The notes under the pieces: generated by a model
Told to the model about the DNA's origin: nothing
Database searches by the model: none
The model's input: the letters and a program-made list of their open reading frames with translations, nothing else
Made by a program: the position numbers and the translations under genes
From: Sapria himalayana
Taxonomy: Eukaryota > Streptophyta > Magnoliopsida > Malpighiales > Rafflesiaceae
Length of the DNA stretch: 64,000 nucleotides
Direction of reading: 5' to 3'
Assembly: GCA_029783825.1 (NCBI GenBank)
Contig: JAREIK010001323.1
Span: 62,001-126,000 of the forward strand
Shown: positions 48,701 through 61,200 of the stretch, piece by piece
Numbering within the stretch: the first letter of the stretch is position 1
Layout: every line of letters begins with the position of its first letter

Positions 48701-49231
48701 AGGTGTAAGATTTTTGAGAGAGAAAATGTGAGATTTGAGAGAAAAAATATTTATGAAAAATATAAATATCATAGAGAGGGGGGTGAAATTTATAGATTAT
48801 AGAAAATATTTTTTTTAAAAAAGTCATTTTTTTGATTTTTTTTAATTTTTAAAAATTTTTAAGGGGCAGAATCATGAAGGCCGTTATATTCTGCTCCCTA
48901 GCCGTTGGAGGCGAGATCCAACGGCTACAATTTAATTTTTTTTTTTATTTTTTTTTTGCCCGTTGGGGGGGGAGGGGGGAATCAGGTCGGCTCGGTGGAC
49001 GTGGGTCGGGTCTGATTGGACCCGACATGCAGTCTTTTTTGTGGGAAGGGGAAAATGCTGTGCCGGTGTGCTGTGCCACGGGCCACCGAACCGTGTCGGG
49101 TTAGGCACGGTTGGCCTCGACACGGCACGGCACGGCACGGGCCGTGCCTTACTCGGACACGGGATTTTCCCGTGCCGGGCCGGCCCAAGCACGGCCGAAC
49201 CGTGCGTGCCTTGTGTCGGGCCGGGCCTCTA
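45799..49231 (-). mobile_element. hAT transposon copy A, GC-rich-end family (3433 bp)
   Basis: Left end TAGAGGTGTCAAACGGGC; right end GGGCCGGGCCTCTA, which lacks the GTGTCAAAC part. The flanking 8 bp TATCAATT is identical (45791-45798, 49232-49239). GC-rich terminal regions (45799-45930, 48955-49231) contrast with an AT-rich interior and carry GGCACGG repeats. The transposase is on the minus strand. Copy B at 58.3 kb is its relative in the opposite orientation. Confidence 0.92.
46338..48441 (-). pseudogene. hAT transposase of copy A, broken
   Basis: Start MTNTNETYLNYENKN at 48441. The BED-type finger (VWTHFNII...KYCMRLLTCKSS...HLKRHAELC, 48310-48150) contains stops and has lost the first Cys (AQYKYC, where copy B reads AQCKYC). 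A longer open part, 48048-47353, covers the core: IRFSEDPRVVRIMQTYF, MSDIWTSHDKSSYACLTSHY, ILHPHDGPAIFEYMIKIFRE, VIFDNASNN, FYVRCMGHVINLIVQ. A second open part is 47000-46683 (VENTLTYISSCMN to DTDYCSILSHSD). The C-terminal dimerization region (ARDLLTPSVSSVASESTFSV-like, 46640-46540) and an acidic tail ending near 46338 follow. Ricesleeper/Ac-type order. Stops near the N-terminus and a frameshift after 47353 inactivate it. Confidence 0.88.
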
Positions 49232-49239
49232 TATCAATT
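49232..49239. repeat. 8-bp target site duplication, right, of hAT copy A
   Basis: TATCAATT, identical to 45791-45798. Confidence 0.9.
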
Positions 49240-50080
49240 TAATTGACATTGAAATATTATTGGAAGTGACATTGAAATAATGAAACCAGATAACATTTAG
49301 ACCCAAAACTTGTTTTCATGCAATGGTCATGTGTAGTAACCGTATCAATCTAATTGACATTGAAATATTATTGTAATTGACATGGTATTTTTATCATTAC
49401 ATGTTTGAGTTTTTTTATGTTGACTTCAAAATTGGTGAAGACATGCGCAAAGAATTTATAAAATATAAATATTGTAAGTAATTATTACATGGTGAAGTGA
49501 TGTATTATTTGCTAACACATTGAAAAATATGCTAAAAGATATAATATTGCTGACTTAAAATAAAAATAATAAAAAATAAATAAAGATTATTAAATGTGTA
49601 TTTATTATGATATTCGAGTTATTAAGAAATTATTATGCTGATTAATTTTGGCAATTAATTTGTCATTGAGTTTTGAGGAGTTTTTTTTATGGGATTATGC
49701 AAAGAGATTATTTTATCTTTAGGATTTACAAAATTCTAGAAACACAATCATAAATGTCTAAATTATTTTATCATAAATTATAAGTCATTATGATTAGTAA
49801 AGTAAGTTATCCAAGATTTTCATTTATAATGGTGCAAGGTGCATGAAAGTTATATCATAGTGATTGAATGTTCATCATAATGTTGAAATTAGATGTCCAC
49901 AACAATGTTGAAACAAAATAACCTATATATTTTTTTGAATTCATGATGAATCTAATAAAAATGAAAGAAATTGAATAATGAAATACAAAAGGAAGTTATT
50001 ATTATAAAAATGAATCATGCTAGTGGTATGAACTATAACAAATTATAAATTTAAGGAAAAAATATTTAAACTTAGACAAT
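49240..50080. other. AT-rich spacer (within the possible VHA-H intron)
   Basis: Apart from the direct repeat at its start, nothing recognised. Confidence 0.5.
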
Positions 50081-50960
50081 AATAAAATCGAGTCTCATCT
50101 ATTTTATAAGAATGCTAACTGTTAAATATTAAAATTATAAGAAGAGACAAAAGAAATGGATATGATAATTTGTATAATATATCATATACTAAAGAAAAAG
50201 AGATACATATCTTCAAGCTAGATAAACAAGAGATCAAAAAATTAGATATTTAAGATATGTTAATTGTTAAGTATACTAAGTATGAAAATAATATGATGTT
50301 ATTGCATGATAAATTATTTTAGAAAGATGAAGATATTATTTTGCAAATTCACTTGATAAAACATATAGTAGAGAATTAAATTTAAAGTAGTTTGCTTCTC
50401 AAGATAGAAAATATTTAATGTTTAATTGCAGAGTTGATATTAAAGCTAAAGTTGTATCAATGCTTGAAGAAAGTTTGATTCGATGAGATATTAATTAATG
50501 CATGACTGATTGTGGTATTTAATAATTTTTTGTATTAGAAAAATGTCAAACTTTTGTTGATATAATTGTGTGGTGTTAATTTATAAAAATAAAAATGATA
50601 TTCAAGGTTATTTAATTTGTAGAAAAAAAATTGATTTGTTAGACATTGAAGTTTTGAGAGAATAATAGAAGGAATATTCAAAAATTTAACCATTATATTA
50701 AAAAAATAATTTGATTTTATTTATGGTTGTATTATTCTTAGAATTATTTTTTTCATAGATAAATGTCTCTAATTAGTTTTTATTAATTTTGAGAAGATAT
50801 GTGATAAAGTTCTCTAAGATTTGATTTGATAAGTACTTAGACTAAAAAATATCTTATTATTATATTGATATTATTTGTGATACTACTATATCAGTGTTTA
50901 TTTTGTAGGAGATAAAGAGATTCAAGATGAGACTACCCATTATATAACTTCGACAATAAT
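50080..50960 (+). mobile_element. RTE LINE fragment
   Basis: The plus strand reads KRNGYDNLYNI, KEKEIHIFKLDKQEIK (50150-50240), MLLHDKLF (50290-50320) and FINFEKICDKVL (50780-50820), matching the linker and reverse transcriptase of plant RTE proteins as in 29.2-31.3 kb. Many stops. Confidence 0.55.
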
Positions 50961-52280
50961 ATGAGATGATCGATGAAGTGATATATGTAATGATGGATTT
51001 GATTATGCTTAGGAGATTAAGTGAACATATTGATAACCTTCTTTATTTGTATTTGTTAGGAGAGCAATACTTTATTTTGCAAGCTTTCGTCCTTAGTGAG
51101 AAGTTGCTCCCAAATATCACGGAGATGCATCAAAGTATGATTCTTATGTTTTTAATTATATTTATATCTAATAGAGTTTGGATGATTAGTCAGATTACAA
51201 CAATCTCTTCTTTAAATGGTAGTTGTGAGATAGTTAAGAAGGTTAATTTAAGAGGGAACAAGTAGATTATAGTTTTTTTTTTGAGATGGTGACACATTAA
51301 GGAGAGATATTAGACTTTATATCATGAGTTATGAAAGACGTGTCATAGTTTATATGTTGTTTGATAGATTGCTAGATATACTAGCTGGATTTTGTACGTG
51401 TATACCTATAAGTTTTTTTTTATATTTATTTATTAGGAATATTCAAGATTTTTTCATTGATAGATACTTACTCTAGTAGAGGTATTTCTTTTAGATATAC
51501 CTATATTACTCGTTCTTCTTCTTGACTCACTTTGGACTCTTGAGATTTTATATCCTCTTCCTTTTCTAACAACTCATTCTCTATTATGCTTCTGTCCTCT
51601 ATATATGGGTCTTGGGGCTTGGGGTCATTGCAGGTAAGGCCTTTGTCCCAACTGTATGAATAAGCATTTTGTAAAGATATTATAGAGTATGTCTTAGTGT
51701 GTCTTTGACATCTTTGGAGATTGAACTTGTGTCCATCAAGGTTGGATAATCTTTTATTTTTGCCAATCGAACTATCATATTGTTGGTCAATTTGGATTCT
51801 TGATTTATATATATATATGAGTCATCACTTATGTTATAGTTAATTGAACTTTGTTTTTGTCGTTGTGTAGACCGTAGACTATTTGGTTTGTAGTCGTGAT
51901 ATCACTGTATGTGCAAACAATATAATAATATCAATATCGAGTATATTCTCTTGACATGAGTCTCCACTTGAGTTTTTTCATTATTTTTTTTGGTTAATTG
52001 TTTTTTTAACCAATAAAAATATTTTTTACCTTTTGATATTTCTATATATTAATCAAAGGTTAATTTTCATGAGGATTGAACAATATGAATAATACTTATT
52101 TTCCTCCTCTTAGAAACTTTTTTATAAGTTTGATTGATATTGACCTACTTGTTTTATATCCACATTTTTTTATATATTTTTTTATTGTTTTATATTCACA
52201 GTTTAAATATAAATATTTATATTTAAATGTGTTAGATTATGAAATTGATTATAAAAGATATAATTATTATTGATAATGAG
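50961..52280. other. Spacer with possible LTR-like sequence
   Basis: The open frame 50966-51265 is not recognised. About 51290-51660 has an LTR-like look (purine tract near 51295, CTATATATGGG near 51600), but no partner was found. Confidence 0.35.
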
Positions 52281-53560
52281 ATTCATTAGTTAGTAAAATA
52301 TACTAGAGTTTTTTATTTTGACATGTCAAGAAGGTGTTAGTGCATGTCTCACTCAGTCCACGATGCTCTCATTTTTAACATGAGGTTTGGAAGACATTAA
52401 TATTTTAACAGTCTTATTTTGGAAAATCGAAATGACTGTGTATCATGAATTTTGAATTTTTAACTTATCGCCTTTGGATAAAAATACTTATCATGATACA
52501 AATATATAATCTCCAATATATACATGCAATATCATGACTTCCCAAATGATTAATTATTTTAGTATTATTTTCTCTCAAATATATTTAATTTGATTGTGAG
52601 ATATACTAACTAGAAAATATATTGGAGTTTCTTATTTGATATGTTATGAGGGTTTTAGTGAGGATCTATTATATCTGATTTATTCGATATTTGAGGATAT
52701 TATATGACTACCATGAGGATCTATTATATCAGATGATAATTTGTGATATATTTTTTATATTTATTGATGATTATACTCAATATATATTATTATTTTTTTT
52801 TAAAAAAATGTCTTATATTTTGTCAATTTCATATCAATGTTTTAGTTTTTTTGAGAAGTATATGATTTTTTATCAAATATCTTGTACTGACATTTTAACA
52901 TATAATTAGAAAACTAAAAAAAAGGACAAATATTTGCCTGAAATGACTAATATATATCTACTAGATATAAATGTTACTAAATGTTTTTAGCAAAAAATGA
53001 TATTAACTTTTAATTTTTTGATCAATCGAGTATTATATCTTGTCTTGTCAGCTCATATTTCATATTATTTTATGTATTTATAGAAGTTATTCTATTTTCA
53101 CCTAAAATTTTTCAGTGTACTTATTTTATTTAGAATTTTTTTTGTTAGAGAAAAAAAATGAATGCACCTATCATCTATTTTGTATTCCTTGGACACTCAT
53201 GTATTCATAAGTATCAGAGATTTGTAGGATTATTATGAATATGGATATTCCATTCCTTTGAGAAAAAAGTTTTTTTTTTCAAAAACATGATCCAAGATGT
53301 GTTTTTATACAAGTTAGTGATATGATTTTTACATGGTTTAGTTTTTATTTTTCTGAGTGACAAATGAACTTGCTAATGAGCTTGATATATCCATCAAGAT
53401 TGGTCTTGAGGAGAATTGATGAGATATTTCCTAGTGTCTTATTATATCATGATTCTATCAAGGTTCATGAATGTATTAGTGAGGAAAAGATTTTTAGTGA
53501 GAGTATTTCATAAGAAATGTGATAAAGAAAAAAATAATAACAAATTATTATGAAAAATAT
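52281..53560 (+). mobile_element. Copia integrase remnant
   Basis: The plus strand reads FFIFIDDYTQYILLFFFKKM, then SYQCFSFFEKYM (52750-52860), matching copia integrase YFV-FIDDYSRYTWLYLLKHKS. Near 53050-53270, TCHLFCIPWTLMYS...YRF-like pieces match the region after integrase (CVFLGYS---KGYRC). Many stops. Confidence 0.55.
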
Positions 53561-56500
53561 ACTTTAAATACTTTAATATAATGGATAGAAATGGTTGAGA
53601 CAAAAAGAAATAATAACTAATTTATATGTTAGTTATTCTCATATAAAATACAAAAAGAAAAAAGCAAATTGAATATAAAGCAAAAGACAATACTTCCATC
53701 AAGTTGATATGTATAAGTTCATTATAGTAAGTTTTGAGGAAGAAATATAAATTGAGGTTTTTTCAAGATTTTCATGAAGATGTTCACTAGTTTTTCTACT
53801 ATATGAATGTATTTGTAGTAATAATTCAATTATGAATTTTTTCCTCAAGAAAGAATAAGTTCACTTATGTGCATTTAATCTACTCATAAAATACCATATT
53901 TGAGATTGTATGCTTTGCTGCTAGACAATCATAGTAAAGGGTAGTGAGACATCAAAAGTATCTTACAAGTAATTGTTATAATTGCGCTGTATTTGTGTTT
54001 ATAGTGGATTCTAAAATAATTATGTCTCATATTTTTCTAGGAGACATGATTACCTTTTAAAAAGTGCAAATCTTCATCATAGTTATCTTTTTAGTGTATG
54101 TTGGTGTTCAATTTGAATATGAATATTCGATAACTATAAGTGTTTATGATCTCTAAAAGAGATCCTAAGTTCAGAAATTTTTGTATATACCTCAATATGT
54201 AAATAGTTATATCAAGGTGAATTTATTGGAAAGAATTTAGAAAATATTTGACAATACTGATTAAATATTTTTCATAGTTAGATAGTTAATTTTTCATATT
54301 ATTTTTTTATAAGTAATATAATTAAATAAAAGAATTATTAGAAGTAAGGTTAGTATCTGGATCAATAGGAGTGTGTACTGGGGTATAATCCAAAAGTTTA
54401 ATTTTTGTAAAAGTATAAAATATAATTTTCTTTGAAATAAGATGCTATCTCTCATAGAATTAGTCATCAATTCGTCAAAAAATTATTTGAGCCTCACAAA
54501 ATATTTAGTCTAAAATTATGCATAAAGATACTATTTAATTTGAGTGATCACTAACTCATAATTTTATGTAATTAAAATATCATATACATAGATAATTAAC
54601 AAAATTATTTTGTCAAAAAGATGAGAATAAATTGAGAATGAATTTCTAAATTTTTTCTTTTCAATTAATAGAAAAAAAATTCAAATTTATTTAAAAATAT
54701 TTTTTTGATTTTTTAATTAAATAATAGTTAGAATTATTGCAGTCATTGGATTCTAGTCATAGTAGCCATTGGAATCAATCTGATGGCTATTGTAAACTTA
54801 GAAAAAAATTTTAATTTTTTTTAATAAACTAACTGATAGGTATAGCGATAGCGTGGTCTGTCACTATCCCCATCGGGGCTCGTCGTGAAAACACAACAGG
54901 CGACAAGGGAGGTGTGACCACCCAATTGTGAATGGTTAATGCAATCAATATCTGGCATACATGGCCATTTTAAAAAAAAACCTACCTCATCAGGCGATCA
55001 CTTAATGAGACTTGTTACATGATTCATAATTGATTGTAGCCACTTTCTGGATTCCTAGTCAGTGGATTGTGCCACTAAGCCAAGTGTTTGGGTTGTGCCT
55101 AGCATGGCACGAGACATGACTTGTACTGGCCCACCATGGCATGAGACATGACTTGCACTGGTTCAACACGACATGTGGCATAGTTTGCATCATCCCAAGA
55201 AGGCACAGTCTAGGATCGGGCATGGATTTGGATTGTGCCGGTTGTGCCATGGATGGTGCCCATGCCATCCGATATTGGTGACATCTATTTGTGTAATTGA
55301 AAAGATGTAGCTACCTATGAAAATCTCACAAAATATACTCTTAAGTGATTATTTTCGTTCAATATCTTTCATAGTCTATAAATTATATTTGATTGTTCTG
55401 CTTGAAATATAATTGACTGCTCAATATACACCTCTTTTTCAAGATTATTATGAAAAAATATATTTTTTATATCTAGTTGGTGTATCCTTCAACTATGAGA
55501 TATTATAAGAAAAATAAAAATATGAATTAAAGTTATCATAGTAGTCCATATCAAATGTATGAGTGTATTTCTATATATTTTTATCTATATTTGTCTTTAC
55601 AATAAACACTCATCTACAATTAATAATTGATTTTTATGGAGGTCACAATATTAATTCTTAAGTCTCATTAGAGTGGAAGTTATGTATCTTTTTTATTTTG
55701 GCTTGAAGGCATCATGGTACGTCAAATTGGGTGTTGAGTATAACCTTGTTTTTTTCTGAGAACGAACAGGTCAATATTATAGGGATTGGTTGAAGTATCA
55801 TATGGCTCATCAGTGGGCTTGTTTCTAGTTTATGATGGCTGGGTATGTCTCTCTTTCTCTCTCTTCTGATATAAACTCAACAAGAGTTTGTACTGGTTAA
55901 GATTGATAGACTACTTCATCATTTGAGTTTGAATTTTGAATGAGATTTTTATACTTGAAAAATCTCACTTTCTTTACACGCAACATGAAGTGAATTTATT
56001 AATGGTCATGATGACTCAATGAGAGTGATATCAAATTAAGTATCAACTTATTAGATATAACTAATGAGTTACTTTCTCTACTAATTAGTGTTCCATACAA
56101 GTCCCCATGTAAATGAGGAAGAGTAATGTATTTTGGTGCAACAATTGGATTCACCCTCTTCTCAAACTTGTTAAAAAAATTAGTCATAGTCAAAAACAAT
56201 ATTTGTACTAAATAAAATCATATCACTTTTTCGTGACAAAATCTTTTATCCTATTTGGTTATTAGAGTATTCAAGAAAAGCATCTTAAGGCCCAATTTAT
56301 CAATTCGTCCCATCTTAGACAGTGTTAGTAAAAAACAAATACAACTAGAAATTTTAGAAGACAAGCTAAATAGCCCGTTTCCAAGATATATGATTTAAAA
56401 TAGCTTACGCCAAGAAAGAGCAGAAAATAGTATTGGATTGATAAAATAAATTGATGTTAATACACTATTGTTTTCAAAAATATTTTGAAACTTTCTTTTC

Positions 56501-57300
56501 AAGTAGGAGTGTCTGAGCCATTTTAATTAGATATATATTCTTTCCTTTATTTTTAATTCGGTCAGAGTATGTCAATACAGAAAATTTGATGTATAATCTT
56601 ATGATCAATACAATAAATACTAAATCAGTCTAATATATATTCTATTATTTTTCCATTTAAAATTTTTTAATATTAGTATCAAATTGAGTTTTTATCATTT
56701 TGTAAAATTTAAAAAAATTGTTTTTTATCTTGAATGCGTAATATGCACATATATCTAAATAATTATCAATGATAATTAAATATTTATGTCCGATTATGTC
56801 TTTAATAGGTTCTCTTATGTATGAATATATCAAATCGAATAAGTTCAAAATATTATAGTAAGCTTTCCTAGTAGATATGTCACATACTGTAAGGTTGAAA
56901 TACTTTTAAAAGTTAAAATTATGATAATATTCTTAACTTAGCCAACAATGGATGATAAAGCTTTGAATGCACATGTAAGTATGTAACAAGTCAAAGATAC
57001 TCAAGCATTTAAAGTGAGATCATATTGTTCATGAAAAAAATATATAATTTTGTCTGCTCAATCTCAAATGAAATATTTCTTAGAGTTTTCTGATTCTGTA
57101 AATAGATATTAGTAGAAGTAAAAAATGAAATTAGAGTTGACTATTGAGTTATCATTCTATACAACTTACTAATAATAAACTAACAAGACATTTAATAAGA
57201 AGCATAACACAAAAAAGTATAAAAAAATTGAAGTTGAATAATATCATATCTAATAATTTTTAAGTATTTGCTATTGATTATAATAATATTTTCAAAACAA
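53561..57300 (-). mobile_element. Copia remnant: integrase, reverse transcriptase and RNase H
   Basis: Minus strand, 5' to 3'. Integrase start: LFDLIYSYIREPIKDIIGHK and YLIIIDNYLD (56848-56740). Reverse transcriptase pieces: KTNIDKNI and TFDMDYYDNF (55610-55530), then KKEVYIE (about 55440). Further RT: HTPIDPDTNLTSNN-like (54380-54320). RNase H: LRYIQKFLNLGSLLEIINTY (54195-54140), then FLKGNHVS and KYSAI-type blocks (54060-53960), where family sequence is FLGGNLVSWKSKKQ. All are broken. The element is cut by the hAT fragment at about 54.65-55.29 kb. The integrase part parallels 27.0-27.8 kb. Confidence 0.6.
54650..55287 (-). mobile_element. Broken end of a GC-rich-end hAT element
   Basis: The right terminus TTGGTGACATCTA at 55287 resembles the family end. 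The interior has GGCACGAGACATGAC and GCCATGGCATGAG GC-rich motifs. About 54740-54800 resembles the subterminal part of copies A and B (CCGTT.GATTCTG...AGCCGTTGGAGG...AACGGCTA, here mutated to AGTCATTGGATTCTAG). No left end or target duplication was found. Confidence 0.55.
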
Positions 57301-58275
57301 AAAAATAATATAAAAAATATGATATAATTATCAATGATGTAATTGTTTGTTCATGTGTCAATAATCTATGAGTTTGAAGTGTGCGAATGAGTAAAATAAT
57401 TAGTGACATTTGAAACAAAGGAAGTGATATGTTGTTACTTTAGCGAGAAGTTTTATATACTCATTTTTAGTAAGTGTTAAGTTGGATAAATTTTGTGAAG
57501 AATCCTAGATGAATGTGATAGTCATCTATCTGTCATAAATGTGCAAGGCTCTCAGTCTCTTTTCCAGAAATAATATCTAATAATTTTTTTGATGTGATTG
57601 ATCCCATGTAGTGAGTATACTGAATTTAGATTCTCTCCTATCTATTGTCATTACTATGATAAATCATATTAATTGTTATAAAAAATAAAAAGTAACTAAC
57701 TTGAATTAATATTTAATCTTTCTATTTTTTATCCAAAAAAGGAAAATTTATATAGGGTTTTTGGTTCGTGCCATCTTGCTTGCCATTGTGTGCACCACTA
57801 TGTGCATCACCTCATGCAAATTATGGCTCGTGCACTTAGTGTGACAACTATGCATGCACCTACTGGGCGTTTGTGTGCCTATTTTGTTCCTTTGTGCACC
57901 ACTTTGCACAAACCCATTTCTTGTTCATGTATTGCGTACATACTATGTGGTTGTTTATTGTGTGCTAGTTTTTTTTTAAATAGTGCATGTGTACGTGTAT
58001 TGTGCTAGTACAATGCATAATTTTTATCTCTAAGATTTTAAACTTCACTCTAATACCAAGTTATAATCTGAGATACAAAAATGATAGGCAAAAATATTAA
58101 TGAAAAATAAATATTAGATATACTTATATAATAGACAAAAATAATTGAGATAATACATAGATCCAATGCTTTCATTAAAAAATTAAAAATAAAAATTAAA
58201 TTGAATAATAAGAAAATCACATGAGTATGAAAATAAAGAATTTATAATATTCAATGATTCATTAAAAATTTAGTA
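57301..58275. other. Spacer without supported gene
   Basis: The open frame 57790-58008 is rich in TGTGCA-type repeats and not recognised. The rest is AT-rich, possibly the decayed gag end of the preceding copia remnant. Confidence 0.4.
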
Positions 58276-58283
58276 AATGTAGC

Positions 58284-61200
58284 TAGAGGTGTCAACCGGG
58301 CCGGGCCGGCCCGGCATGGCACGGGGCACGGCACGGTTCGGCCGTGCCCGGGCCCTTGCCGTGCCTGACCCGGCACGGCTCGGCCCGTGGCACGGCACAC
58401 CGGCACGGGTTCTTCCCGTGCCGGTTTCATGCGGCCACGCGTGGGTGTGACCCGGCCACTCCCGAAAAAAAGACCGCGGGTCGGGTCCAATCTGACCCGA
58501 CCCGCGGTCCCGACTTTCGACCCAAAACCTATTCCCAACGGGAAAATAAAAAAATTTTTAAATATGATAAAACTGAGTTGTTGGATTCGCCTCCAACGGC
58601 TAGGGGGCAGAATCCAACGGTCCTCGTGATCCTGCCCCCTAAATAATTATTAAAAATTCAAAAAAATAAAAAAAATATCTTTTTTTATAAAAAATTAATA
58701 TCTTTAATCTATAAATTCTATCCCTCTCCATATAACATTTATATTTTTCAAAAATATATATCCTCTCAAAACTTTCTCTTTCTCTCACATAAATCGTGCA
58801 TCTCTCTCTCGGATCTCGGGATTTTGCTTTCGGCTTGGATTTTCGTGATACTCAACTTTAGTTCTGAACATTAGAGCTTGTTGCTGTGCATCGTGCACGT
58901 GTCCGACCTCACTGCTTTTACCGGGTAATTTATTTTACGTTTTTTATACTTTTTCTATCTATAGTTTCTCTCTCTAGAAAAAAATTAGGGAAAAATAAAA
59001 ATCATAAAAATGATAAATACCCCTGACACGTATTTAAATTTGGAAAATGAAAATATTACACAGAGGTTTGAGGCTGATGAAACTTTGGTTTCTCCAGTCG
59101 TCTCAATCCAAAGTTCTAAAAAACAAAAAACTAGGAGGACTTCTGTAGTTTGGACTCATTTTAAAATCATAACACAAAAAAATATTAGGGGTGAAGAATA
59201 AGAAATGGCACAGTGCAAATATTGTATGAGACTATTAACATGCAAGAGTTTATTTGGGACTGAGCACCTTAAGAGGCATGCCGAATTATGCACCAAAAAA
59301 TATGGAACATTAGATCCTAGGCAAACCCAACTTAGCACTACATTTTTTGAGACTGGATCGAGTTTAGTCTCAAAGTTTACTCTCTTCGTATACTCTAGCG
59401 AGTTGGGTAGGGACGGCATGGCCAGGCTCATCACATTGATGGGTTTTCCGATCAGATTTTCGGAAGATCCAAGGGTAGTACGCATCATGCAGACTTATTT
59501 TCAGTCTTTCTATCGTAGGATTCCTAGGTCCACATCTAGGAATGACATACTAAAGATATATAAGTTAGAAAAATAAAAAATAATTAGGGAATTTATGGCA
59601 TATAGTGGAGTGGTGTCCGTGACGTCTGATATATGGACAAGTCACGATGATTCTTCTTATGCATGTCTCACGAGTCACTATGTAGATTCTAACTGGACAA
59701 TCAATAAAAAAATTTTAGGATTCACTGAGATTCTTCATCCTCATGATGACCTGACTATTTTTGAGAGTATGATGAAAATATTTAGGGAATATAAAATTCA
59801 AAATAAAATTTTTAGTGTCACATTCGATAATGTTTCTAATAATGGAGTAGCGATCAATATGTTTGTTAGAATATTAGAGACGCACCATTAGGAGAGATCT
59901 TTTATGTCAGATGCATGTGTCACGTGATTAACCTGATTGTTCAAGCTGGTATGAAGGTGTGTTCCCCCGCGTTGGATAATATACGCAATGCACTAAAGTA
60001 TATTCGCACTCCTCGCAGATAATAAGAGTTTGGTAGTCTCTGTTTGTCTGCGAATTTTAAGAAGAAAAAATTTCAATCGGATGTGAAATATCATTGGAAT
60101 TACACGTACCTGATGTTGGAATCATGTGTTGGATACGAACACGTGATCTCCGACTACATCAATAGTAAGAGTGACGAACTTATTATTGACGACACTGACT
60201 GAGCTCCAGGAATTTCATTTATGAAATTCCTGAAGATTTTTTATGACACGACGAACATGTGTTCGTCAGTTTATATGCTCACCACTTGCATTGTACTCCG
60301 GTGCATATGTAACATTAGTAGCATGTTTAGGAAGTATCGAGCTGACCCGACGCTTAGCCATATGGTTGCAGAGATGGAGACCAAGTACTTGAAGTACTGA
60401 TCTACCGTTCCATCTTTTTATTGCCTCGCTGCATGCATGGACCCTAGGGCTAAGGTGGAAGGGGTAGAAAATACTCTGACTTTCATTTCCTCGTGCATGA
60501 ACCTGGAAAAGCCACCTGAAGGGTTTATTCACGAGAAGTTGACTGACCTATTCACATACTACGATACTAGGTATGGTGGTGGTAGTATTGAGACTGTGAT
60601 TATGAACATTGAAACCTTGTTCGGAGATGACGATTATTCCATTCAGCTAGCGAGGGGGAAACATAGGGGTGAACCATCACATAGGAGCGAGCTGTCTCGG
60701 TACTTAGATACCGACTACTGTTCAATCCTATCACATTCTGATACTAAGAATCTTGATTTATTATAGTGATGGAAATCATATGAGTCCACCTTTCCCGTGC
60801 TATCTAGGATGGCACGGGATCTATTGACTCCTCCAGTGTCGAGCGTAGCATCGGAGTCTGCTTTTTCTATTGTAGTGAACGTGATTTCAGATAGGAGATC
60901 GAGATTACGTTCAGATATGGTTGAGGCCTTGGCATGTTTGAAGGATTGGGAGGAATTGAGGTTTAACATCCATCATCGTGCTGGAGTTGGGACTGGGATA
61001 GGCACTGCAGTCACATCCACATCCACTATGATGGCAGATGAGTTGATTGCCGATGATGATGATCCATATGATACTGATCTTGATGTTGCGGCTGATGATT
61101 CTCATGATATGCTGATTGAATATTGATGATGATCTGCTATTTTTTTGTTTTTGATGTTTTTTTTATTGATTATATTGGTACGTTTTGTTTGTACATTGTG

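Larger units (their letters stand above)
45768..49383. repeat. Direct repeat flanking and interrupted by hAT copy A
   Basis: Copy 1 is split by the element: 45768-45798 joins 49240-49264. Copy 2 is 49320-49383 (GCAATGGTCATGTGTAGTAA and onward through GACATTGAAATATTATTG). The hAT element landed in one unit of an existing duplication. Confidence 0.8.

Noticed and set aside
48874..49280. Cluster of Arg/Pro/Gly-rich open frames at the right end of hAT copy A
   Set aside because: Compositional frames in the GC-rich terminal region. The same appears at 58251-58646 and 61500-61797 in copy B.
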